NCBI GenBank assembly: GCA_945278685.1
Contig: CALYPW010000004.1
Coordinates: 1 to 32,624 of the forward strand
From: an uncultured Dolosicoccus sp.
Lineage (GTDB): Bacteria > Bacillota > Bacilli > Lactobacillales > Aerococcaceae
DNA: 32,624 nucleotides
Reading direction: 5' to 3'
Both the position numbers and the translations under genes were made by a program. The notes under the pieces are model-generated. The model ran no database searches. It saw nothing but the letters and a program-made list of their open reading frames with translations, and was not told the origin of the DNA. Shown in pieces: positions 17,548-25,707 of the stretch; positions within the stretch are counted from its first letter, which is position 1, and every line of letters starts with the position of its first letter.

Positions 17548-18093
17548 TCATTCTTCAGCTTCGTTAAATAGTGTTTTAAGTTGTGTCAGACGCGGATCCA
17601 CTGTTTCTTCTTTTTCTTTGGCACGTTGTGCAAGAAAATCGAATTCAGTGAGGACCACCCAAGCATTCCCCGAAGGCAAGGATTGGTCGTCTTCGTCTTC
17701 TCCAATGATGCGCGTTGGAATATTTAATAATATACCATCCACCACCGTTGGAATCAAATCAATGAAATCTTGTTCCAGTAAAATTGTAGTTTCTTCATAC
17801 TCGTCATTGTCGAAATCCTGATTTGGATAGACGTAACGTTCTTTGATGGGAAATTCCAAATCAAAGGTTACAGCGTCAGTGGTTCGCGTTGACGGCATGG
17901 TTAACTCACACGCTGCCTGGCAGTGCAAGATTATTTCATGGTCATGAGAAACTAAGTATCCTGAAACATGGACGGGCTCGGCATGGATAATGTCTGAATT
18001 ACGTGCTTGCAAATCTTTCATAAGATCCACGGTCTCTTCAAAAGACAAGGGCTCACGCGTGTAGCGACGAATTTCGCCTACTCCCCATTTCAT
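17548..18093 (-). CDS. yceD: YceD/DUF177 family protein
   Basis: A 181-residue acidic protein of the DUF177 family, linked in many bacteria to 23S rRNA accumulation and almost always encoded next to rpmF, as here (34 bases upstream). It starts [18 protein letters not shown], typical of the Firmicutes form. The family's conserved cysteine segment appears as [20 protein letters not shown]. Late in the protein [13 protein letters not shown] is also characteristic. AGAGGTG precedes the ATG by 7 bases. Confidence 0.93.
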   Translation of the reverse strand: MKWGVGEIRRYTREPLSFEETVDLMKDLQARNSDIIHAEPVHVSGYLVSHDHEIILHCQAACELTMPSTRTTDAVTFDLEFPIKERYVYPNQDFDNDEYEETTILLEQDFIDLIPTVVDGILLNIPTRIIGEDEDDQSLPSGNAWVVLTEFDFLAQRAKEKEETVDPRLTQLKTLFNEAEE

Positions 18094-18147
18094 AGTTAAT
18101 CACCTCTAAAACGATACACCAAATTATACCTATCAAATCTTTAGCTG

Positions 18148-19332
18148 TCAACCATTCTTGGCGCTTTGATCTGCTTTTATTCGGAAAGGATAGCGCCCCA
18201 TAATTTGGTCCTGAACAACTCCTCGAGCATTCATTTTGTAAATTCGATCGGCTCGTAAATTTAACCCATAACTTTTGGACAGGGGCTGAGTAAGATTTGC
18301 GAACAAATGAATCTTGCGATTTCGCTGTTGCTTTAAGAAAGTCTGTCCTTGCTTATTACAAGCCAGTACCCGCGCCACAGGATCATTCTGCCAATTCTCA
18401 CGGTAGGTTTGCCACTGGGCGTCCGTAATGTTTAAGAGCGTAGCCATCAATAATCTTTGCAAGGAAACACGAGTCCAACGCCTGGAGGTTCGTTGAGCCA
18501 CATACTCTTCAAAAGAGCCTGCCTGAGCCACTTGATTCAAGAGCAAATGTTCCACACCTTCGCGCATTCCAAATATTGTGCGCAAGGACTTCGGTTCGTG
18601 GCAAAGTAGTTGATACTTCAAAAAGGGCCAATAATCTTCCCAGGACACACCTTTCGAATTCTTCAGTCTCTGGAAAGTCAACGGCGGTAAATCATCCGGA
18701 AACAAGGAATCTTCTTGGTATTTTTGGCGGATCTGGCTGCCACTTAAGAGAACCCGACCAGAGAGGCCACTTATCCTGGGAAGTGCTATTAATTTCAAAG
18801 GCTGCTCCAGGAAGCGATTGGCTTTGGTGTATTGAATGCCTAAAGTATGATTGCTCGCGCTGTAATCGAAACTCAGGTCTGGATGTAACTCTTCCACCGC
18901 TTGGGACATAGCTGCTACATAGGAAGCCCCTGTTTTTAAACGTTGCCGAATCTGGGTCTGCAATCTATCATGGTGCTCATGCTCCCAGGTCAGAAAATCT
19001 TCCAAGTCTTGAGCACTGGCGGATTCCGTTCCAAAAAGACAATAAGTACAACCTATTAAAGACAAGCATTGCATGGACCAGGAGGCAAAATAATCAGCCC
19101 CTTGCAAACTAGCCAACAGCGGTGCTTCAACGACCAAATCAGCGCCTGATTGACAAGCAATATCAGCTCTTTGCCACTTGTCCAGAATGCCGAATTCTCC
19201 TCGTTGAACCACGTTGCCAGACATCAAAACAATGACCACGTCCGCTTGGGTCAAGGCCTTGGCTTCTTGTAGTTGGTAGTTATGACCATGATGAAAAGGG
19301 TTGTATTCAGCGATAATCCCTAGGATCTTCAC
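18148..19332 (-). CDS. tmcAL: tRNA(Met) cytidine acetate ligase
   Basis: TmcAL (YlbM) makes N4-acetylcytidine at the wobble position of elongator tRNA-Met using acetate and ATP. The N-terminal nucleotidyltransferase signature is GIIAEYNPFHHGHNYQL, with the HxGH motif, followed by VIVLMSGNVVQRGEF. The start is the GTG at 19332 (product MKILGIIAEYNPF): AAGGGG is 8 bases upstream and the family begins at this residue; the GTG at 19341 touches the AAGGGG. That gives 394 residues. It lies 12 bases after the methyltransferase stop, in an RNA-modification and ribosome block. Confidence 0.95.
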   Translation of the reverse strand: MKILGIIAEYNPFHHGHNYQLQEAKALTQADVVIVLMSGNVVQRGEFGILDKWQRADIACQSGADLVVEAPLLASLQGADYFASWSMQCLSLIGCTYCLFGTESASAQDLEDFLTWEHEHHDRLQTQIRQRLKTGASYVAAMSQAVEELHPDLSFDYSASNHTLGIQYTKANRFLEQPLKLIALPRISGLSGRVLLSGSQIRQKYQEDSLFPDDLPPLTFQRLKNSKGVSWEDYWPFLKYQLLCHEPKSLRTIFGMREGVEHLLLNQVAQAGSFEEYVAQRTSRRWTRVSLQRLLMATLLNITDAQWQTYRENWQNDPVARVLACNKQGQTFLKQQRNRKIHLFANLTQPLSKSYGLNLRADRIYKMNARGVVQDQIMGRYPFRIKADQSAKNG

Positions 19333-19344
19333 AGACCTCACCCC

Positions 19345-20100
19345 TTACTTAATACAGCGATAAAAAATCCGATCAATGTCTGAATGTTTTTGTGGATCGT
19401 ATGCTTCTTGACCGAAATTCACCAAAACTTCGATCTGCTGGAAGCCAAGATCTTTTAACACTTTTGTGAAATCTTCCACCGGATAAGTCTTTTCCTGTAA
19501 ATGCACATCGCGCCGGGTATAAGACTCATCGGTGGATTCTTGATTAAAAACAGTCAGATAATGATCTACCATGTGCTTTCGCCCGTGGGTTTCGCTGTCC
19601 CAAAGAAGGGCCGCGGTTGGATCCGAATCAAAGTAATTAAAACCCTTGAAACCTTCTGTCAACATGTACACTGACCAGGCATCAAACAACAAGGTACCAT
19701 CTTCCTTCAAGCAATTGTACATTTCTTGAAGGGCGCAGGTGACCTGATCAAAATCTTCTAAGAAACACAAAGAATCCGCATAACAGGTCACCAAGTCATA
19801 AATACCCGCATAATCGGAAAGATCCAACATGTTGGCGTGCTCAAAGGTGAGTCCACACGTACTATCGGATTCCTTGCGCGCAATTTCCAACATTCCTTCA
19901 TCCACATCGATGGCGACGACTTCGGATACGAATGGCGCCAAAAGTTGAGCGAACATGCCCGTACCTGTTGCAACATCCAAAGCTTTCTCAGGGCGAGTAT
20001 CTAGGGAGTTCAGGGTAAAGTCCAACCAATGTTCATAGACAGATAAATCATTGAAACGGTCATAGACAGAAGCTATTTCTGAGAACTTGGCGTATTTCAT
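19345..20100 (-). CDS. yqeM: SAM-dependent methyltransferase, YqeM-like
   Basis: A 251-residue class I methyltransferase. Motif I is ALDVATGTGMFAQLLA, with an acidic residue at the end of strand 2 in VVAIDVDEGMLEIA; later strands are YDLVTCYADSLCFL and LLFDAWS. The start at 20100 overlaps the rsfS stop as ATGA, so the genes are coupled; the longer frame from 20118 would run 22 bases into rsfS. In Bacillus the same position after rsfS holds yqeM, whose substrate is unknown. The protein has no RNA-binding extension. Confidence 0.9.
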   Translation of the reverse strand: MKYAKFSEIASVYDRFNDLSVYEHWLDFTLNSLDTRPEKALDVATGTGMFAQLLAPFVSEVVAIDVDEGMLEIARKESDSTCGLTFEHANMLDLSDYAGIYDLVTCYADSLCFLEDFDQVTCALQEMYNCLKEDGTLLFDAWSVYMLTEGFKGFNYFDSDPTAALLWDSETHGRKHMVDHYLTVFNQESTDESYTRRDVHLQEKTYPVEDFTKVLKDLGFQQIEVLVNFGQEAYDPQKHSDIDRIFYRCIK

Positions 20101-20465
20101 TCGGTTTCCTGAATCCATTCGTGAATCTCAACCAAAGGTGCATCTTCCCAGATACGCTCCAGGTTATAGTGTGATCGTTCTTCGTGATGGAAAATGTGGA
20201 CGACGACGTCGTTCAAATCTACCAACACCCAAGCTCCACCATTCTTACCTTCGATGTTCTTAATATCCAAACCAGCCTCCTCTGCTTTCTTAACGACCGC
20301 GTTGGTCAAAGCAGTGATTTGGCGATCATTATTGGCATGAGTAATGACGTAATAGTCGGCAAAAGGTGTCAAATCTCCAACTTTCAATGCCAGAATGTCC
20401 TGACCCACCGATTCATCCAAACTTCTAACCACTAACTCCAATGCTTGTAAACTCTTGTTTGACAT
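20097..20465 (-). CDS. rsfS: Ribosomal silencing factor RsfS
   Basis: A 122-residue protein of the RsfS/Iojap family, which binds uL14 on the 50S subunit and blocks joining of the 30S when nutrients are low. Typical segments are FADYYVITHANNDRQITALT, IEGKNGGAWVLVDLNDVVVH and HIFHHEERSHYNLERIW. AGGAGG precedes the ATG by 5 bases. It sits between yqeK and the methyltransferase, the standard Firmicutes order. Confidence 0.97.
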   Translation of the reverse strand: MSNKSLQALELVVRSLDESVGQDILALKVGDLTPFADYYVITHANNDRQITALTNAVVKKAEEAGLDIKNIEGKNGGAWVLVDLNDVVVHIFHHEERSHYNLERIWEDAPLVEIHEWIQETE

Positions 20466-20474
20466 AATTTCCTC

Positions 20475-21095
20475 CTACTTTTTTGCAACTGAACGGGTGG
20501 AGTGTCTAGTCACCCAATTGTTATAAATTTCTAAAGACAAGGGGTAGACGTAAACGCCTCGACTGATGACATGTCGCAAAGATTCAATCATTTTAAAACG
20601 AACCGCCAAAGTGAGATCTTCAAAGGCTAGTTTTCTAGCCTTGTCCACTCCTGGAAAACTTCGCCCATCTTCAACATAATCCGCTACATAGATCACCTGG
20701 ACCAAAGGAGTCATATGAAACCACCCGGTGGTATGACAAGCAATCGCTTGAAGGATCTCTGGATCTTTGCAACCAAATTTCTCACGGGTCAAGTAAGCCG
20801 CTGCCGGTCCGTGCCAGATGGCTTCTCCGGCAGATTCAAGCCTTTCCTCCGGCCAATACTTTTGAGCATAGATGAACATTTTTCCCAGTTCCAATTCCTT
20901 GGCATAATCATGCAGAAGCGCCGCAATGCTGGCCTTCTCTTCATCAACTCCATAGCTCTGAGCCAGTTCGAGAGCTTTAGCTTCAACTCGTAAGACATGC
21001 TCATAACGGTTACTTGATAAGACTTGGCGCAACTCTTTCAACAAGGCTTCGCGCGTCAAAGAAAGGTAGTTTTGAGTATAGATCATACTTACCAT
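20475..21095 (-). CDS. yqeK: HD-domain Ap4A hydrolase YqeK
   Basis: Metal-dependent symmetrical bis(5'-nucleosyl)-tetraphosphatase of the HD superfamily, about 206 residues, that clears alarmone-like Ap4A. It shows the metal-binding pattern H (NRYEHVLRV), HD (AALLHDYAKE), H (IWHGPAAAYL), H (ACHTTGW) and D (VIYVADYVEDGR). The ATG at 21095 is chosen since GGGGG is 8 bases upstream and it overlaps the nadD stop by 7 bases; ATG 21086 is also possible, while ATG 21110 has no site. Confidence 0.92.
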   Translation of the reverse strand: MVSMIYTQNYLSLTREALLKELRQVLSSNRYEHVLRVEAKALELAQSYGVDEEKASIAALLHDYAKELELGKMFIYAQKYWPEERLESAGEAIWHGPAAAYLTREKFGCKDPEILQAIACHTTGWFHMTPLVQVIYVADYVEDGRSFPGVDKARKLAFEDLTLAVRFKMIESLRHVISRGVYVYPLSLEIYNNWVTRHSTRSVAKK

Positions 21096-21787
21096 GGCAA
21101 AGACCCCCATTTGTGGGAATCTCGGTACAAACCATGAGCATCAATGTAATAACGCACAGCGTCCGGCACCTGGTAGCGAATCGATTGTTCTAAAAAGCAA
21201 CGCATGCGAATAGAGGACGAGCTAAAGTCGACGGTCGGCGAATCGATCCATAGGATCGGGTAATCCCCTTCATAAGGGAATTCTCCGGGACGTTGCACAC
21301 CGACAAAATTCACCAATTTCACCAAACGGTCAATGTCTCGCCAAGTATGCAAGTCATTGGCACTATCCGTCCCGATAATGAAATAAAACTCTGCTTCAGG
21401 GTGCCATTCTTGCAAGGTTGTGAGGGTATCGACGGTGAAATTGATTCCCCCACGATCCGTTTCAATGGTTTGAATCTTAAACAGAGGGTTAGAGTCAATA
21501 GCTAAACGAACCATTTCTAAGCGGTGCCGAGCAGCGATGGTTGTTTTGGTTTCTGCATGGGGTGGAGTAGCCGTTGGCATTAGCCACACCTCATCCAATT
21601 CCAATTGACAGCCCACCTGCTCGGCAATCAATAAATGTCCATAATGCGGTGGGTTAAAACTCCCACCTAGAATGCCTATGCGTCGTCTAGGGGACAAATT
21701 GTTCACACTTTGCGGATGGGTCAAAGGAATGGCTTGGTTAGATACTTCTTCTTCAATCATTATCTTAAGAACCTTCTTATTCACCAC
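21089..21787 (-). CDS. nadD: Nicotinate-nucleotide adenylyltransferase
   Basis: Adds AMP from ATP to nicotinate mononucleotide in NAD synthesis; 232 residues. The nucleotidyltransferase motif is GILGGSFNPPHYGHLLIAEQ, with an ISSTxxR-like FSSSSIRMR near the C-terminus. The start is the GTG at 21787, 6 bases after AGGGAGG; GTG 21784 is a close alternative. An open frame reaches 21937 but overlaps yhbY and is not real N-terminus. An extension of some 35 residues before GILGGSF is usual in lactic acid bacteria. Confidence 0.95.
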   Translation of the reverse strand: MVNKKVLKIMIEEEVSNQAIPLTHPQSVNNLSPRRRIGILGGSFNPPHYGHLLIAEQVGCQLELDEVWLMPTATPPHAETKTTIAARHRLEMVRLAIDSNPLFKIQTIETDRGGINFTVDTLTTLQEWHPEAEFYFIIGTDSANDLHTWRDIDRLVKLVNFVGVQRPGEFPYEGDYPILWIDSPTVDFSSSSIRMRCFLEQSIRYQVPDAVRYYIDAHGLYRDSHKWGSLPW

Positions 21788-21809
21788 TGACAACCTCCCT
21801 ATCCATGAA

Positions 21810-22121
21810 TTAGCGTGGCAATTCTTGACTGATAACCTGGTGTTTTTGAGTAGAGGAAGGACGGTAAAGGATCGCCGTATGGCCAACAATGTGAACAATG
21901 GCAGCATCTGTAGACTCAGCAATCTTCTGGGCCGCATCCTTAACGTCTTCCGAAGTATTTTGAAGTAAGTTAAATTTAATCAATTCACGCTTCTCCAAGG
22001 CTTGGTCAACTTGCGTAATGAACTCCTCGCTAAGTCCAGCCTTTCCCATTTGAAAAATCGGTTTGATGTCATGGGATTTCTTACGCAAAAACTTCTCTTG
22101 CGGTCTTGATAATTGTCTCAT
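21810..22121 (-). CDS. yhbY: CRM-domain ribosome assembly RNA-binding protein
   Basis: A 103-residue YhbY/YqeI protein made of one CRM domain, which associates with pre-50S particles. The GxxG-type segments are MGKAGLSEEFI (about 26-36) and VGHTAILYRPS near the C-terminus; basic residues at the N-terminus (RPQEKFLRKKSHD) favour RNA binding. In Bacillus aroE lies between yqeH and this gene; here it is absent and the gap is only 18 bases. Confidence 0.96.
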   Translation of the reverse strand: MRQLSRPQEKFLRKKSHDIKPIFQMGKAGLSEEFITQVDQALEKRELIKFNLLQNTSEDVKDAAQKIAESTDAAIVHIVGHTAILYRPSSTQKHQVISQELPR

Positions 22122-22139
22122 AATAATAGGTACTCTCCT

Positions 22140-23258
22140 TTAAATAATGGAATCTCGAATGGATAATCCGACACCTTTCGGCACCCACAAACGCAGGCGA
22201 GCTTGATGGGTGGTTGTGAGCCAGCCCAATCCCGAAATAGCAATGTCCTGTCGTCCGTCAAGACGGAAATCACGGGATGTTAGCTCAGGGAAATCTTCTA
22301 TTTCTTGGGGTTTGGGAGGTGACAAAAGGTCACCGACATGCTTTTGGTAGAACGCATCGGCACCTTCGGTTTTGGTGCGGTGCAGATAGACATCGTTGCT
22401 GACATAGAAAGTTACCCCTGCCTTTTCAGGACCTAGATAATCCATACGCCCCACTCCGGCCAAAAAAATGGTTTGACCAGGGTTAAGCTGGAAAGTCTTG
22501 GGACAAATCACTCGCTTGGGCGTTAGGGCGTCCATGGAGGAAGCTTCCAAATAATGCCCCAATTGACTGCGGTGGATGACCCCAGGAGTATCCACAATGG
22601 CGTGATCTTCATTCAAAGGAATGCGAATCAAATCCAAGGTTGTTCCCGGACGATTAGAGGTCGTGATAATTTCCGCATCGCCCCCATAATGTTTGATTAG
22701 CTGGTTAATCAAAGTGGACTTACCCACGTTGGTTACACCTACGATGTAAACATTTCGGCGCTGAATATTTCTTTCAATCAAAGAAATAATGGGTGTTAGA
22801 GATTCCGGACGATTGGCACTGATCAGCATCACATCGTCTGGACGCAAACCGTGTTCATGGAGTTCAGTGGTTAACCAATGTCTAACGCGATTCTCACGGG
22901 TAATCTTGGGTAATAAATCGTATTTATTACCTGCAACCACAAAGGCTTGGTTGCCAATGAATCGTTGCAGACCACGAATGACACTCCCTTCAACGTCGAA
23001 AAGATCCACCAAGTTAATAACTAGCGCATCATCTTCCGCAATCTGACCCAGCTTCTTCAAGAACACATCATCGGAAATGTTGACGTCCTGCAGTTCATTG
23101 TAGTGCCTCAAGCGGAAACACCGCTGACAATAAAAATCTCCTGTATCTTGTCCCTTCTCAAAGGCAGATTTAGGTAAATAGCCCGGCGCGTCCGGAGAAT
23201 CTGTTTGAATGCCAGCCCCACACCCGATACATTGATACTCTAAATTTGGATTATCCAT
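22140..23258 (-). CDS. yqeH: Ribosome biogenesis GTPase YqeH
   Basis: A 372-residue circularly permuted GTPase needed for 30S assembly. The N-terminal zinc finger (CIGCG then CQRCF) is followed by the permuted G motifs: G4 GNKYDLL, G5 LISANR, G1 VGVTNVGKST, G2 region PGTTLD, G3 VDTPGV. A C-terminal RNA-binding part follows. The ATG overlaps the yqeG stop by 8 bases, so the two are coupled. Confidence 0.97.
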   Translation of the reverse strand: MDNPNLEYQCIGCGAGIQTDSPDAPGYLPKSAFEKGQDTGDFYCQRCFRLRHYNELQDVNISDDVFLKKLGQIAEDDALVINLVDLFDVEGSVIRGLQRFIGNQAFVVAGNKYDLLPKITRENRVRHWLTTELHEHGLRPDDVMLISANRPESLTPIISLIERNIQRRNVYIVGVTNVGKSTLINQLIKHYGGDAEIITTSNRPGTTLDLIRIPLNEDHAIVDTPGVIHRSQLGHYLEASSMDALTPKRVICPKTFQLNPGQTIFLAGVGRMDYLGPEKAGVTFYVSNDVYLHRTKTEGADAFYQKHVGDLLSPPKPQEIEDFPELTSRDFRLDGRQDIAISGLGWLTTTHQARLRLWVPKGVGLSIRDSII

Positions 23259-23778
23259 CTAATGTTGTCCCCCCATCAGTAGTTGGATCGATACCGAGCC
23301 AATAAAAAACCAAACGCTCCAAACGACGATTTACAAAACTCCAAATAATGTCGGATTTAACTATCGGTTTTACCAGAATACTTCGCAAACCTTTACGGTT
23401 TGCACCAATCACGTCCGTCATGATTTGATCCCCAATCACTACAATTTCCTCTTTGGGCAACTGCATGTAATCGATGGCTATTTTGAACTTGTCTCGGCGC
23501 GGCTTTAAAGCATTGGCTTGAAAAGGTATATCCAAGGGCTCGGCAACCCGACGCACACGTTCAGTGGTGTTGTTGGATAACAAGAAGGCTTGGACGCCAC
23601 TATTTCTCAACTCCAGTATCCACTGCGATAATTCATCGGTGTGGTCCAAGACATTCCATGCCAATAAGGTGTTATCTAAATCGACAATGACCCCTTGAAT
23701 TCCGTGAGCCAATAGATCTGCGGCTTTTAGATCGTAAGGGGTGTTAATGGTCCATGTAGGTGTTAATAAGCCTTTCAT
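23251..23778 (-). CDS. yqeG: HAD-type phosphatase YqeG
   Basis: A 175-residue HAD subfamily IIIA phosphatase. The nucleophile motif is VIVDLDNTLLAW (motif I), with LSNNT as motif II, the lysine in LKPRRDKF, and VVIGDQIMTDVIGANR as motif IV. Its substrate is not known. First gene of the block; GAGGAG precedes the ATG. An extended -10 lies 36 bases upstream. Confidence 0.95.
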   Translation of the reverse strand: MKGLLTPTWTINTPYDLKAADLLAHGIQGVIVDLDNTLLAWNVLDHTDELSQWILELRNSGVQAFLLSNNTTERVRRVAEPLDIPFQANALKPRRDKFKIAIDYMQLPKEEIVVIGDQIMTDVIGANRKGLRSILVKPIVKSDIIWSFVNRRLERLVFYWLGIDPTTDGGTTLDG

Positions 23779-23813
23779 AACTACTCCTCTTCTGTGAATG
23801 AATTACTTTTCCA

Positions 23814-23819
23814 ATTATA
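23814..23819 (-). promoter_or_regulatory. Extended -10 promoter of the yqeG block
   Basis: On the minus strand TGGTATAAT, an extended -10 with a consensus TATAAT, 36 bases before yqeG. No good -35 box is seen at 16-18 bases, which the extended -10 can compensate. Confidence 0.6.
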
Positions 23820-23887
23820 CCACAGAAGTTGCCTTTAACGCCGTGAAAGCGCCAAAACAACAAAAAAATATTCAGTGTGATATGGTG

Positions 23888-23932
23888 GTAGCAAGTGTTA
23901 AAGCCCTTTTTCTTAACATGTATCCTTGCTAC
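23888..23932 (+). promoter_or_regulatory. Structured leader before the ABC exporter genes
   Basis: Nested perfect inverted repeats: GTAGCAAG (23888-23895) with CTTGCTAC (23925-23932), and inside it TGTTAA (23896-23901) with TTAACA (23913-23918). The stem ends 21 bases before the GGAGGTG of the first ABC gene. It may be an attenuation or stability element; I found no convincing promoter. Confidence 0.55.
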
Positions 23933-23967
23933 AAGATCAGGCATTTTTGTTTTGGAGGTGCTACAAA

Positions 23968-25707
23968 TTGCGTGTTTTTTCTTATCTAAAGCCTTATCGA
24001 CTAAGGATTTTATTGGTCATTTTACTGACGTTTGGAAACTCGCTGGGGGAATTATTCCTCCCCAAATTAATGTCCATCGTCATTGACCAGGGAGTCACTC
24101 GTGGAGATACTTCCTTTATTTTACGAATTGGACTTGTCATGATTGGCGTAGTCATCCTCACCGTGCTTTGTCGTGGATCAGCGGCTTATCACTCTGCCAA
24201 AGCGGCCATGGCTTTTTCCAGGGACGTACGCAAAGAACTCTATACCAAAGTCAACCATATGACCTTTGATGAGACTGAACATTTCGGCATTTCGTCTCTG
24301 ATCACACGAACGACGGATGACGTGGGACAAGTCGAACAAATGGCTCTCATGGGGATGCGACCATGGATTCGTGGTCCCTTGATGTTTATCGGAGGACTTA
24401 TCATGGCCTTAACCACCAACGTGACATTATCAGTCGTTATTCTCACTAGTTTACCTCTCTTACTCTTGGCCATGTGGTACATCATTAAGGTCGCCTTACC
24501 TTATTTCCCGAAAATCCAAGCCTATCTCGATCGGATCAATCGACTCTTTCGCCAACGTTTGACAGGTTTGAAGGTAATTCGCGCCTTTTCAAAAGATACT
24601 TATGAAGAAGAACTTTTTTCAAAAGCCAACAAGGACTACTATGAAATTTCCTTGAAAGTGAATCATCTGTTAGTCACCGTTTCGCCCATTCTTATGACTA
24701 TTCTAAACTTTGCTCTTGTTGCCGTGGCCTACTTTGGCGCACATCTAATCGATCAAAATAGTCTCCAAATCGGTGACCTCATGGCTTATCTCCAATACAT
24801 TTCTCAAGTGTTGATGGCCCTCATTATGATTTCTAACTTATTGACCATGACCCCTCGAACCGTCACATCGGCTGAGCGGATCGACGAAGTGTTGAGTTAC
24901 CCCTCTCGCTATGTGGGCGGAACGACACCTTTAATCCCTCCTTTGACCAAAATCGAAGCCAAAAACTTGACCTTCTATTACCCGGATGCGGAGGCTCCTG
25001 CCTTGAAGGACATTCATTTCCAAGTCGAACAAGGAGAAACCTTGGGAATTATCGGAGGAACAGGCTCTGGAAAATCTACTTTATTAAAATTACTGTTGCA
25101 ATTCTATGAACCGTCACAAGGAGAACTTCTCATCAATGATCTGCCCATTCAAGACTTAGAAACCAAAAGCTTGCGCCAAGAAATGAGTTATGTTCCCCAA
25201 CAAAATTTCTTCTTCACCAAAACCATTCGAGAAAATTTGGCCTATAGCAATGAATGGGTCCAAGACCGTGAACTCCTGGAGCAATTGGAAGTGTCCCAAG
25301 CCCTTGAATTCTTATCGGAAGAACCCTTGGAAGAAGAAATGACCCGCGGAGGTAGTAATTATTCCGGTGGACAACGTCAACGCTTGGCCATCGCCCGAGC
25401 CTTGAGTCGAAAAGTCTCGGTTTATATTTTTGACGATTCATTCTCAGCTTTGGATTATCAAACAGATTACCGTTTGCGACAACAATTAAAAACGACTCTA
25501 TCAGACGCTATTTTAATCTTAGTCGCCCAACGAATTGCCACGATTCGACACGCGGATAAGATTCTTGTGTTGGACGACGGTAAGGTCAGTGGATTCGGAA
25601 ATCACGAATCTTTAATGGCCACCAATGGCCTATACCGCGAAATTGCCCTTAGCCAAGGAGAGGAGGAAACTAGTCATGAAACACACAGAAAGACCAGCAA
25701 CCGTTAA
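23968..25707 (+). CDS. ABC exporter half-transporter with degenerate ATP site
   Basis: A 579-residue type IV ABC exporter subunit: six membrane helices (about 1-310), then the nucleotide-binding domain. Walker A is GGTGSGKST, the signature YSGGQRQRLAIARAL, Walker B VYIFDDSFSALD. The catalytic Glu after Walker B is Asp, and the H-loop His is Gln (LVAQRIATI), both marks of the non-hydrolysing site in heterodimers such as LmrCD, BmrCD or EfrAB. The start is TTG 23968 (MRVFSYLKPYRLRI), with GGAGGTG 7 bases upstream; the frame reaches 23926 without a site. The next gene overlaps it by 32 bases and supplies the partner. Substrate unknown; multidrug export is the usual guess. Confidence 0.93.
   Translation: MRVFSYLKPYRLRILLVILLTFGNSLGELFLPKLMSIVIDQGVTRGDTSFILRIGLVMIGVVILTVLCRGSAAYHSAKAAMAFSRDVRKELYTKVNHMTFDETEHFGISSLITRTTDDVGQVEQMALMGMRPWIRGPLMFIGGLIMALTTNVTLSVVILTSLPLLLLAMWYIIKVALPYFPKIQAYLDRINRLFRQRLTGLKVIRAFSKDTYEEELFSKANKDYYEISLKVNHLLVTVSPILMTILNFALVAVAYFGAHLIDQNSLQIGDLMAYLQYISQVLMALIMISNLLTMTPRTVTSAERIDEVLSYPSRYVGGTTPLIPPLTKIEAKNLTFYYPDAEAPALKDIHFQVEQGETLGIIGGTGSGKSTLLKLLLQFYEPSQGELLINDLPIQDLETKSLRQEMSYVPQQNFFFTKTIRENLAYSNEWVQDRELLEQLEVSQALEFLSEEPLEEEMTRGGSNYSGGQRQRLAIARALSRKVSVYIFDDSFSALDYQTDYRLRQQLKTTLSDAILILVAQRIATIRHADKILVLDDGKVSGFGNHESLMATNGLYREIALSQGEEETSHETHRKTSNR

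Noticed and set aside
20475-21110. yqeK start at 21110
   Set aside because: No ribosome-binding site is present there, and the ATG at 21095 fits the overlap with the nadD stop better, though 21086 cannot be excluded.
21788-21937. Longer nadD N-terminus
   Set aside because: It would overlap yhbY on the same strand by more than 120 bases and has no ribosome-binding site; the GTG at 21787 has a strong one.
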